A DNA stretch of 64,000 bases from Temnopleurus reevesii (taxonomy: Eukaryota > Echinodermata > Echinoidea > Temnopleuroida > Temnopleuridae), in contig BQKZ01000279.1 of assembly GCA_036244855.1 (NCBI GenBank), forward strand, positions 59,918-123,917, written 5' to 3'. The notes beneath the pieces were generated by a model, which was not told where the DNA came from, ran no database searches, and worked only from the letters and a program-made list of their open reading frames with translations. Position 1 is the first letter of the stretch, and every line of letters begins with the position of its first letter. The translations under genes were made by a program, and so were the position numbers. Of the stretch, positions 33,416 through 44,809 are shown in pieces.

Positions 33416-35566
33416 TAATGTCCCGGTCACATAGGACCCCGGAAGCAACACGATTCACCCCGACTCTTTGTTAATTCACAGTTAACTGCCTCAGAACAAC
33501 GAGTCGGAGTGAATCGTGTTGCTTCCGGGGTCCTATATGACCGGGGCCTTAGATAGCACTAAGTTTGATGGCATTGCTGATATGACGTTGATAGTGATGT
33601 CAACTCGTTGCTAGAGGAGGTTATTGGGATGATCATGATCAAGGAAGAAAGTCTTCACCACAATCCAACCTCAACCCATCCCTCGCCCCTCCCCTCCTAT
33701 TGTAGTCACTAACACGCTCAGCAAACTTCACCCCACCAAGCACCATTATGTAGGCCTATTGTCCCCCGATCTCTCTCAAAGGGCCGGGCTGCATGAAAAC
33801 AAACCCTGTTGGACGTACGTCAATGGATCAAAATGAAGGTGGTCTTATCTCGTTCCACAAGTTTTAAGGCCCCTCGTTTGCAATCAGTTCCAAAGGCGGA
33901 TCCAGAATTCACCGAAAGGGTGGGGGTTGTCGGAAAGAGGGTGTGCCCCCCCCCCTCGATGGACAACAGTGTTAAACTTCAAGGGAAACGAAAGGGTCGT
34001 CTATATTACTTTGTAACAAAAGAAAAGGATTTTCAAGCAAGCCCCACCAAAAGAAAAAGGATCGGTTTGAATTTTAAAAAAAAATGGAAAGGGGCACTCT
34101 CATCTATGCGTTTACACTTAATATAGAAATGCCCTTCCGACCCACCAGATCCACCACGTTTGAGAGTGAGCGAGAAGATCTGAGGATGGGGGTAAGGTAA
34201 ACCACAGAGTGGTCCTCACCAAACGCACAATGCAATGGTATTTTAGTCCGATCTTGAGGTCTGGTAGTAGGAGGCATTTCCAGGGAAACATTGACGACAT
34301 CGGAACAGATTTGAGCTATTTACAACCTCCTTTCCAGGAAGTTCACATCTACAGTAGACCGCAAACTTTATTTTGGTTACAGTTGACCATAAACACACTT
34401 TAATTTCCCTCTCTAGTGATTTGAAGATTCGGGCATTTCATTTTGCGAAAAATATAATGTGCATCATCTGCATTTTGCTCAGAATGACAGTAATTATCTT
34501 CAAGATTGAAATAAGTTTGAAATTAACTGAGAAAACTTGTATTTGGTTTTGCGAATTCTGTGTCTTTCAGTCGAAATACCGTATTCCGTCAAAAAATGAA
34601 AGTGGCAGACATGAGCAGTTTCTTGATTATAGTGTTGGTTTGAGACAAGAAGTACGATTACTATCCTTTGGTTATTATTGCTGACAAAGTATTTATGTGA
34701 CAATTACTTTTAAGAGGTACTTGGTCGCCATTATTTTAAAAATTATTTAGCGTTATAGGTTTTCGATGATCATGATAAAGATAAAAGGCGGAGCAAGAAA
34801 ATTTGATAGAATCATTGAAAAAAGGTATTCTAAGAACACAATATAAACTATTTCCGAAAAATAAAGTGGGGCAAGGACAATAGATCCGTGTGCCATGTAT
34901 TGTACTGTGCGGACACAACAATCACACGCCGGTTCCGATTTGAGTAGCATTACAAAGGACCATTGAATTGGCGTTCGACTTAATTTTATGGAAATATATC
35001 ATAACGTGTTTAAGTTACAATAAAGACGAAAGCGAAAAGAGTTTAAGATAAGTTTTAAAGTATATTAGAAATGTGAAATATCTGGCTAAAGTTTTAAAAA
35101 GGAATATGGAGACTGGAATAAAGAATAATTATATTGATCGGTTAGATGGAGGAAAGATGAAATGAAATATGAGAGGAAATTATACCCGAGAAAACCTGAT
35201 ACAAAATTTAAGTGACTTGTATTAAAAGAGAGGACGGTATCGCGTATCAAGGGAGATTCGTTGTGAAGATTAAGTGAATGATAGATGGAAGCAATATATA
35301 AGAGGAGATACAATCATGCATGTAAGCGAGCGAAATATCTGCCAAAATAACTGACACTTGAATAGATCATACCAAACGCCATTCCTTTTACCATTTGTTT
35401 GATTTCATTAATCCAATCCTTGCTCTTCAAATATGCTTTTCATTTTATATAATCACATTTTTATGGCTTTTCTTTGATTCTGTCGATTTTGAATGTAATT
35501 GCTTTGGCTGTCACAGAAGATGATAATGTGTTGATGCGTGAAAATCTTTCCATTTGTTCTTTCGTC
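33416..35566 (+). repeat. copy 1 of a 2.15-kb near-identical direct repeat
   Basis: The segment matches 44810-46957 at an offset of 11394 dropping to 11391 after one 3-bp indel. I noticed about a dozen differences (near 99.5% identity). It includes a hairpin at its left edge, a 105-codon frame at 33809-34126 that is identical in both copies, and AT-rich sequence. The frame begins inside sequence containing GGCGGATCCAGAATTCACCG, a string type common in non-coding invertebrate repeats, so it is probably not a gene. Confidence 0.95.
33421..33547. mobile_element. ~127-bp hairpin element at the left edge of repeat copy 1
   Basis: The arms TCCCGGTCACATAGGACCCC... (33421-33466) and the inverse ending GGTCCTATATGACCGGGG are about 46 bp long with three mismatches, around a ~35-bp loop containing GTTAATTCACAGTTAACTG, itself palindromic. 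A long near-perfect stem with no coding content fits a MITE. Confidence 0.75.
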
Positions 35567-38500
35567 AATCGCTCTAATTCAAATTACAGTTTCTATTTCC
35601 TATCTGATATGATGGCGCTTTGAACATTATCAAAATTAACTACGCATCACCGTTTTAATTCATCGATTGTAATTGTACATCATATTTCTTTATATCACAC
35701 CCTCTCTCACTTGCACATTCATGTAATGTGAATACAACGACAACACCAGCACACACAAATACACACATACAGACACACAGACAAGTACACTGACATACAT
35801 GGTTTTGATGTAGATTGAGGACGTATTTTTGTGTTTGTGTGTGCATGCGTATCGTTCCCGGTTTTTGCACAGTGTAACCCGGCGACAAATCCAAGAGAAA
35901 AACCAAAAATATATTCCTTATTTGTTTTGGTATGATATGTTTTTACTAAATTGCAATCCATATAGATATATTAATATTTTATGGGGAACTATCAAACTTT
36001 CTCTTTCTTTTCTCACTTCACCTTCAGTTTGCCACACCCTTTTTCGATTTGTTTATTCCTTCATTTCTCTGGTCGTTTTTCTATTGCTGTATTTTTGATC
36101 ACCTTGGACCATCTCCATTCTCCCCTTCTCTCCATCATGCTGCTAGTTTATCTGTTTGGGAGCTGTCAATCTTGTAGGATTGCGTGACCAGGTAATGGTA
36201 GCATCTAGGCTCGCCTTGCCTTCCCGTCTCTGCTATCTGGCTGTGGAATGGGAGCTTGATCAAACAATCCGCCGCACTCCGAGTATCGATCTACCTACCA
36301 ATAATATTATTGCATCTACAGCTAAAGAAGAAGATCGAAAAATATTTCTTTTTTAACATTTTCAAGAAAAGTTCCCCTACTTTTTGTTTCTGTCCTGTAT
36401 GTAGGTTTGGTTTCATTATTCGCCATGTGAGAGAATTAGCTGACGTGAGTTGATCAAGATGATGATGATGGTGCTGATGATGAGGGTAGTGATGATAATG
36501 ATGATGATGATGATAGAGGGGGAAAAAGAAAGTTTGATGGAGATTGGGAGATAGCTAAAGCAACTTGTGCAAATGAGAGAGAAGAAAATGCACGTCATGG
36601 CATGGCATCCCGCCTTGGACCATTATCATTATTAGCTTTCAAATCAATAGAGGAAGGTTAATGAGAACCCACGTCATCAAGTTGTTCCAATTCATTTCCT
36701 AAACCTGCTCCCAGCGAGTCGTTGAATTTAAAGAAGATATTAAAAAAAAATTATTGAGGGTTGCACCAGTATTAAGTATCGAAATTAATATAACGGATCG
36801 ATGGACATTGCTGCCGTTGGTATTTGGATGAATTGTATTTCTCAGTTTTTTTCCACTAATAAAAACGAAAACGCATTTTTACCATTCAAATAGCCCCACA
36901 ATGGAACTTTTGGAGTATCAAGGCACATCACTGTTATGAGGGGGTGCTTCGAACTCATATATAGAACCCCTTTATGACAAGTGAACTGCTTTGCCATCAA
37001 CAAACTACTTTTCCACAAAAAACTGGTGCCATCCACCCTCCTCCTAAAGCCGAGTGCAGAATGCAAAGTACATCCTTTTTCTACCATCGCCGGAATGTAT
37101 ATAGCAATTGGTGATTTTGCATTAAAGCTTCGGATTTTTTTAAAAAAGAAGTTTATCTTGTTTAAAATGCTTGTTCATTAATTTATCTTTATCCATGAAG
37201 CTGAAAACACGTTAATTATCTAGTCATTCATTGCTGTATGAATGGTATTAAACATTTATCCATGGTGGTGACAAAAACTTGAACTATTCCGAATCATTAT
37301 AAGAATTCAATATCACCACAACTCAATTTATCAACATCAATAAAATTGCTGTTCATTTTGTGTTAATTAAACTTAATTCAAGCTAAATCATCATTGATAC
37401 TAATTGGTTGTTTATTGCACAGGCCAACAATTTGTGTCCACGATAAAATTATATAATTTTGGCACATTTCCCAATTAAAAGAAAGTCATTTGTGATTGCA
37501 TCTAAGTATATACAAGCAGATTAGCTTCTGAGAATAGATGGGTCACCATCTATGCTAATATGATTGGAAAAGAATAAAAAAAATAGTAAATTAAAAAAAG
37601 TGTCACGAGGAGGCAGAAGAAAAAACTAACCGGATCCATTTTGAAGTTTTGTTTTTAGAGGTCAGGAAAAGCAGAAGGTAAGTAGATACTGAACAAGAAC
37701 TCTTCAAAGAAGAAGAGAATGGATACAGATGGGGCTAGGGAAAGGAAGAGCAAACGAACACGTGACAAGTTTTTAAGGGCACCAAGTCAAGGCCAGATGT
37801 ATAACCCGACACCAAACATCGATCTTATGCCAACCAGCTAACTCTCTGATATTTGAAGTTAACCTATCTTTATCATGAAACCAATAGTCGCTCTGGAATA
37901 TTCAAGAGGGGTTCTTTTTTTTTACACATAAGTCTGGGATAGGTTTTCTTTTCCCCTACCACCAATCTTCATCATCACCATACCAGTATTACCCAGCGGA
38001 TCTAGCTTGCTCTCTCCCCCGCTCTTTCCCCGTGTGTTTGTGGATCGACCAGGTGTCTACGTATTGATCCTCTTCTTTTTCATTTCAAGAGAAAGAGAAA
38101 AGGAAAAGAGATAGTGCGCTTTCCTTCCGTTTTCCCAGCGATAAATTTGCTAAATTCATCGATAAAACCCAGGTCTGACTTTGGCGGTGGTTGGGAAGGC
38201 AAACTGGTCCTCCGTGGAATGGCTACAGCTGATGAGGTGGACTGCGCCCCCGAAGACTCGGCCTATCTGAACGAGAGAAGTTGTCTGTTTACTTTCTAAG
38301 ACAATCCACAGCGAGCACGATGGTTATTAGATTAGTTGGCTGCTCGTAATATCAGTGAGATAGCGATGTCGTGGTAATCATGCGCCTAGGGTATTAAGGA
38401 GGGGGAGAAATGGAGAGATGGAGTGAGGGTGCCATAGCGACCGGATCGCATCCTCATGGCTCGATATGATGACGGAGATTAGATGAGGGCGGAGGAGGAT

Positions 38501-40840
38501 GGGGATGAGCATGATTAAAGAGATGGAATCTAAAGGAAGACAGACGGGAAGGATTTGGGTCGCTCTGATAGGAACGTGACCATAATCTTAATTTCTTCCT
38601 TTCTTTCTCTTTGTTTCCTCTTTCTCTCTTCGTCGATGCATAAAGCTCGTGAGAAGCTAGCTGGACCACGAGTGAAAATCCACCACCTATGATTGGCAGG
38701 TCTTGCTTCATGTCGTCACCAAAACTTACCAACTCTTCTAAAATGTAAACTAAATTTTGATCTCATTTATTATGTACAAGGCAGGGACTTTCTACATAAT
38801 ACTTTCAGTTTGTCCTTAATTCATAATCATATTAGTTGGAAAAGTCTTAATCAGCCATTGAGACATTTTGTTGCTCATCAATATCAAAGTTTCACCAAAC
38901 TTCCAAATATAACTTAAAGACACTGTTTAACATTGCGGTTGCACAATTAAAACAAATTCTCAAACCAAGCTGTATGTCTTATCTAAATATATTCAGATAG
39001 ATGAGAAACCAACAGCAAAGGCAAAAATAAAGAAAGTTATACATGCACTATCAAGATATCTATGAACATTGCATTAAAGCGTAGGACCCACGCATTAATT
39101 CCAGTACATAGCCTATGGAGGCGATGTTTTACAGTTTCGTTTGTTTAAAGCACTAAACGTTGATTTTAAAGCCTGATATTTTCCCAGTTTAGTTTATATG
39201 CACCTTCAATCTTTCAGATAACCTCTATCATCTGGCAGTTGAGAATTTTTTTAAAATGAAAACAATGTTAAACAATGGCTTTAAAATAAATATTTCATCA
39301 TTGTCCCCTCTCATTTGATGATACAAGCCTTATTAATGTTCGAGTCTATAGTGTTCTTGTTCTCCTGTATCTATTTTGAAATACATTTGGATATTAATTA
39401 ATCTGATAATTGAAATTTTATTGTATATAATTAGCTTGATTTGTCACACAATTTTTTGTTTTGTTGATACACCCGTCAGGGACCCTTGAAATAGTATCTT
39501 TGAAATATTAATTACAAATAAGAATAATTATAATAATAAAGAAGTAAATGAATGGAATTGTAACTTTTCTTATGGTTTACTTAAGAACTAAGTTATACCG
39601 ATCTACTTAATCGTTTAGAGCAAAAATAATTCCATCATTTTCTTGGTTGCCGTGGTAAAAATACCCCAACATCTGTCTACTTTTATCAAAGTCCTCTGAG
39701 AGGACGACCTCTCCTATTGGATAACCGATAAACAAAAACATCCTTTTACACTAGAATAATTCATCTCTCAGACACTATGATTTTGGGATAACTGTCTAAA
39801 TATTGACTTATAGCTGTCAGATCTGCTCCAATCCGACAATTACCTGCTTGGCTGAATTGTTGAGGTCATAATTGAGAATAAAAATCGCCTTTTCAATAAA
39901 CATGACTAACCACAATAATAGAAGAGGGGGAAGGTTATCCATTGTCTATGTAACCCGCGGTGGAAATACCTCATCGAACGAATGCGCGCCAATGCACATC
40001 GTCAAAAGGATTTTTTCATTTTTAACAAGTTTTGATGCTTTTAACCGCCATTTATCCGTTATTCCGGCTATTGAACAGCTAAAAGGAGGGAGTATCGGAA
40101 GACAATAGGACATGTAGGAAAGTAAGCTGAAAGCCACTTGTTTCTCAGTGCCGTGCCTTTTATCAGACGGCGTAGATGGTATATCAGGCTGAAGTCTCCC
40201 GTGTGATGATCTGAGAGCATAGGTTGTCAGCCTCACCGAGAGCATCTACGCCGGCAGGTTGGTCGGCAGGGTATGCCGCGGCCAGACGATCGGTTGCAAT
40301 GGGGCAAATCAAGCAGAAGACGAACGAAAGTGGCGCCGTGGGTTGCCCACCAAACATGTCTCTGAAGTCCCTCCGAACCACCAAATGAGGCCCCCGGGAG
40401 AAGGCATCGTTTCTCCCTCTATTCACATTTTGAAACGCATTCTTTTCATCCATTGAAATATAGAAGCGTTGCATTTGATGTCTCCATTTACCATAAACAC
40501 ATCTAAGAAAAAAATTAGAGCACGTATTGAAAAATCAGGCCTTGTGTATGTAAACGTTTGATTATATTCTCTCTATTGTTCAACAAAGCGAAGGGTAAAT
40601 GGCTATTTACATTGAACCCTTTTAAAACCATTAACTTCTCAGGGTCTTATCTCAGGATTGTGAGGTAAAGTCATCTCCATCCAGCTGATTTTCATAAAAG
40701 ATACCACACACTATCCTTGATGGGTGCACAGTGAGTTCTAACACCTTCTAAAATGGACAAGCCACGTTCTTTTTACCTCTTTATGGTTGTTTAGAAATTG
40801 CGAATACATGTACAGATGAATACTTAACACACACCTACAC

Positions 40841-40882
40841 ATACACACTAGCAAAACAGATGCACTAAAATTACACATTCAC

Positions 40883-40927
<45 letters not shown>

Positions 40928-40980
40928 CATACATACACACTAGCAAAACAGATGGACTAAAATTACGCATTCATGCAAAC
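40841..40980. repeat. ~46-bp direct repeat around CA/TA microsatellite
   Basis: ATACACACTAGCAAAACAGA and the following ~26 bases occur at 40841 and again 92 bp later at 40933 with three differences, each followed by a (CA)n tract. This is replication slippage or a small minisatellite. Confidence 0.9.
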
Positions 40981-41639
40981 ACACACACACACATACACCA
41001 CACACACACACACTCTCTCAAAGGTAAAAATATACAACTGCACCTGCCTATAACACTATCCATAACTCATCATTATCTCTCGAATCTTTTTCAATGTTCA
41101 CTCTCATGTTTTCGTTTCAAATAATGTCAATTATACAACCTCTCCCTCTATCTGTCTTTCTTTCCTTCCCATTTATTTCGATCTGCTATGATATCCCAAT
41201 CATTTCAAAGTGTAGCCCGACCCTAAATCGGCCCCATTCATCCAGACAATACTCTGTTTACTTCGTGAATATAGCTTGACAAAAGAATGTCAACCAACTT
41301 TCCTCTCCCGCTTTCATCTTAGGGAGAAAAGAAGACAAACGATTTTCGGCGGGAGAATCCCTTGAGCAAACTCGAGTTGTCACTCCACCCACAGAGGTAT
41401 TGTTCATCAATCTCCTTTTAGGTGGCCCTGTCCTCCATTTTCTTGTCATCTTCCATTTTTACCTTTCCCTCCCCTACTCTCCGTCTCTCTTTTGTATAAT
41501 TTTTCATCTGTATGAGTATTATAAAATTGTACACAGGGTATTCTCAAAAGGCAGCTACTTTGTTTTTAAGAAGACTAAAATAAATGAATAAATAAATTCT
41601 ACATGTCATGTATTTTGTTCTTTCGGAACTTTTTGGAAA

Positions 41640-41820
41640 TAGTTCTTGCTTTATATATATATATATATCTTTCTCCCTCTCTCTCTCTCCCTTCCTATCT
41701 TTCTTTCTTTTTTCTATATCTCTTTCATCACATCTTTCTGTTTTTTCGTTACCCCTCTCTATCACTCTTTCCCTTTCTTTCTCATCCACTATAGATCCCT
41801 TACCCTCATCCTCTCTCCTC
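41640..41820. repeat. pyrimidine-rich simple sequence with (TA)n
   Basis: (TA)n near 41653-41667 followed by TCTCTCCC-type sequence. The overlapping frames on both strands reflect composition. Confidence 0.85.
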
Positions 41821-42609
41821 GTTTCACCACAGTCACCATTGACATCATGGTAAGGTATTAATGACCCCAAACCAAAGAAAAGTCAAACACTCTTCAGCAT
41901 TCTTTAGAACTACCCTGTGGTACCAGTCCTAAACACGTGAGACAAAGAGAGAAAAGAGAAATGCAAAACAATAGCTCTTGAGATCTAGAAGGAGGAATGG
42001 GGTCTTGTTGAGTTATCTCCTTTTCTTCTTAACTTTTCGAGAATGTTTGTTTTCACCTAGACGACATTAGGACGTGGGAATAGAATTTTCTTCCTGAAAA
42101 ATCAGGAGCCTTTGAAAGAAAGGGCAAGATTTCAGGAAATGAATACATTCAACACTTCATAAATCATAGTATAATAGCTCATACGTTATATTTTATATCA
42201 TATTTTTATTCTGAGATTTTAAATTGAAATAAAAGACTTGATAAGCGTCCTGAACCGACTGTAACTTAGTAATGTACTAAAAGATACTTTAAGATTGAAG
42301 ATTCTCTTCATAGTATTTTCAAACATTTAAAAACAATATAACATAAAACGGAATTATAGGCGGAAACACGTTTGCAATTGATGTTAAAAATACGTATGTG
42401 TGTTTAATGTTTTTGTGTATTTTGTAAATGTGTGTGTATTATCATTTCTCTGCTCCATTCTGGGGAACACAATAGCTAAATACCGGGAAGACACTTTTAT
42501 AATGAAATATTGCACCGATTATGTATAATATTACATCTTTTCATTTAGCAGATATATTTTACAAATACTAAAAAAAAATAACGCTGCATTTCAGCAATGA
42601 ATGATCTTT

Positions 42610-42766
42610 TCATTGCAAGCCAAATGCACTACTGGCCGAGCTACGTATGTAGCCGCTCTTATTGCCCACAGTACAAAAATACATTTTGACTTTGACATCA
42701 ACTTTGTAGAACCGTCTCTTTGAGAGAATGAAGACGAAAAATGCGATGCCACAATTCATGGATACG
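42610..42766 (-). pseudogene. possible degenerate GPCR C-terminal fragment (TM7 and tail)
   Basis: The minus-strand frame reads YSVSMNCGIAFFVFILSKRR then FYKVDVKVKMYFC and ends SSASSAFGLQ stop. Hydrophobic NCGIAFFVFIL followed by SKRRF resembles the TM7 to helix-8 transition of rhodopsin-family receptors (N-S/C-x-I-N-F-x-x-Y-x-x-x-x-x-x-F-R). Upstream it runs into an inverted-repeat element and then a stop, so any receptor would be truncated. The NPxxY motif itself is absent. Recognition is weak; it may be chance. Confidence 0.3.
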
Positions 42767-42769
42767 GAG

Positions 42770-42971
42770 TATATCGTCAGCGTTTTCACGAACCGGCCTA
42801 TAACTACGAGGGCCGCTGTTTGAACACGTATTAACCCCGACATAGCGCCAATTATAATGACATACCACTTTGTCTCATGTTATTTGAACAGCATATTTTT
42901 ATCAAATTGCTACGACTGGTTCGTGCAACCACCCTCGCTAGTAGGCCGGTTCGTAAAATCGGTGACGATAT
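42770..42971. mobile_element. ~200-bp inverted-repeat element (ACGAACCGGCCTA ends)
   Basis: TATCGTCAGCGTTTTCACGA then ACCGGCCTATAACTACGAGGG on the left is mirrored on the right (minus strand ATATCGTCACCGATTTTACG then AACCGGCCTACTAGCGAGGG). The arms are about 40 bp with several mismatches. A TGAACA string repeats inward. No coding content of its own. Confidence 0.65.
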
Positions 42972-43013
42972 GTTTAATGTCTTAATATGAATCTGGCCAT
43001 CGCATCGGTTGAA

Positions 43014-43105
43014 AGTAGCGACTTGCTCAGTCGGTTAAGCATTAAGCTGCGAATGAAATGACCCAATGGCGCGGTGTGGATGGGTACGAATCCCACATCT
43101 ACTGC
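43014..43105 (+). mobile_element. tRNA-like SINE head
   Basis: TTGCTCAGTCGGTTAAGC fits the Pol III A box and GGTACGAATCCC fits the B box about 55 bases later, with a short T-stem (TGGG/CCCA). The acceptor stem pairs only in part (GTAG/CTAC) and no clean cloverleaf forms, so a tRNA-derived SINE or tRNA relic is more likely than a working tRNA. Confidence 0.55.
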
Positions 43106-43179
43106 ATTTCTAAAATATTTTGTAGACTATTCAAATATGAGAAAAACGTACAGTATCAATGCCGACTCAAGCATTATTG

Positions 43180-43556
43180 CTTTTCGCCTGCTTCGGCCCA
43201 CCTTATTTTACAAGTAAAAACGCTCCTTGAACGCACAAAGACGCCGGTCATACGATGGACTCACGTTCGGCGTACACTCCTTGAGCGCAGACCAAACGTC
43301 AGTGCGAATGTCAGTCCACCGTCTGATCAGCGTATATTAGGGACTTTTAGCATAGAAGACGGGAGGGCCGATCACAACGTTAGCTGTAAGGTCCTTTCCA
43401 GAAGTAGCGTTGTGTTGGTGCACCCTTCTGGAACGGACCTTAATAGAGCTAACGTTGTGATCGGCCCTCCCGTCTTCTATGCTAAAAGTCCGTAATGTGG
43501 GCTCAGGGAGCGTTTTTTTTATATTAAAAAAAAAAAGCTGGGCCGACGGAGGATAA
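43180..43556. mobile_element. ~375-bp hairpin element with near-perfect inner arms
   Basis: Inner arms at 43341-43404 and 43425-43491 (GGACTTTTAGCATAGAAGAC and its inverse at the far end) match almost perfectly around a 20-bp loop. The outer part is looser: TTCGGCCCA with AAAACGCTCC on the left, and GGAGCGTTTT with TGGGCCGAC on the right. The mirrored frames on the two strands, which share the ADHNVS and NVVIGPPVFYAKSP segments, are a by-product of the palindrome. Confidence 0.85.
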
Positions 43557-44809
43557 AAACGCAAAGATGTGAGTTGACCTTTACACCTTTACAACAATGT
43601 ATGAAATATTGCATGTTTGGTTTGTTTTTGCCGCAGATTGTCACCTTTGCAACAAAAAGGTGCAACAGTGGAAAATGTTTCCTGAGAATGTATATAGGAA
43701 AGCTTGATAATATTTGATTTTTTTATATTTTTTATTTGATTTATTCGTCAGTAGTCAGTAGCAACATACATGACTGGATAACCCATGAAAGTCGATAAGG
43801 CTTATTTCTTATTTCTATGTACTATTTCACACCATCTATTATTTCAGTTTAAAACAATCATCCTCTTTATCAAACATTTCACTGATGTCAATAGACAACA
43901 TCTTTTTCAAGGAACAGTGCAAAAGTGAGGGTATTCTACGAATATTCCATTTAAAATCAACGATGAAGAAATCAACAATAGTCGATGAAATCATCATTAG
44001 ACGAGAGCTTCATTTCTCTTGAGAAAACAAAAGTGATATCAGGACGAAACAAAATCCATCCCTTTCATAAAGTGAAGCTCGCATAATTCTATTATTGACT
44101 TCTCTGTCCATTATCTCACCGGCATTTCTGGATTCCAAGCCATCAGAGGACTAATCAGGCATAGCTAAATGCACCCGTAATTTCATTAAGACCGGCAAGG
44201 CCATTAGATGTGCTTTGGGATGAGAAATGTTCTTGATTACAGGTTGAAATCCGTAGCTGATTGGCTGGCTTTCGCTCATTTGTAAATCTTTCATCTCGGC
44301 AAAATATATAGTAAAAGGTGAACTTGATTTCTCTCAATATCGTATGCTTCAGTATAAACCTTCTTCATTCGATTTTTTTTAATTATTTTGTTCGAAGTAG
44401 TTTATCTGTTTTATTAACTAACTTCAAACTTTTTCCTCATTTTCACTATCACTTACTCTCCGAAATCGAACGAGTAACAAAAGTGTTATTTCGATTGTCT
44501 TAGACAACGAATCTGAAAAATAGTAATACACATTTTTTTTAAACATATGAATTAGATTAACATTTTCAAATCAAGCCAGATTTGTAATATATTTGGATTT
44601 TTTAAAATTTCTAATCAATATCTTGGATTAAAGACTACTATCAAAAATATTAGAAATCAATCCAACTTGATTTAGAAATGTTAATCTTATTCATAACTTG
44701 AAATAATAAAATCATTTTCCAGATTTGCCCACAAGAACAATCAAAATATATTAATTTTTAATCGCTCAAATTTAGAGAGTAATTAGCAATTTCATTCCTT
44801 TTATTTTCC
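43557..44809. other. non-coding, no gene recognised
   Basis: AT-rich sequence between the hairpin element and the second copy of the 2.15-kb repeat. Nothing recognisable. Confidence 0.7.

Larger units (their letters stand above)
35567..42609. other. non-coding, with GC-richer islands and microsatellites
   Basis: GC-richer islands occur at about 36160-36290, 38000-38460 and 39940-40430 in otherwise AT-rich DNA. They show no recognisable protein and are candidate regulatory sequence. The short GAT-rich run at 36450-36515, the CA/TA repeat at 40888-40936 and the pyrimidine tract at 41640-41820 are simple sequence. Confidence 0.6.

Noticed and set aside
33809..34126. 105-codon frame present identically in both copies of the direct repeat
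   Set aside because: Identity follows from the near-identical duplication itself. The sequence contains repeat-like GGCGGATCCAGAATTCACCG and a C-run, shows no domain, and has no visible gene structure.
40888..40936. CRISPR-like or satellite array
   Set aside because: It is (CA)n/(TA)n simple sequence with one duplicated 46-bp flank; there are no regular spacers.
43014..43105. Functional tRNA gene
   Set aside because: A and B boxes are good, but the acceptor stem is only partly paired and the anticodon arm is unclear; a SINE head is more likely.
43058..43564. 145- and 75-codon frames on opposite strands with shared ends
   Set aside because: They are mirror products of the hairpin element at 43180-43556.
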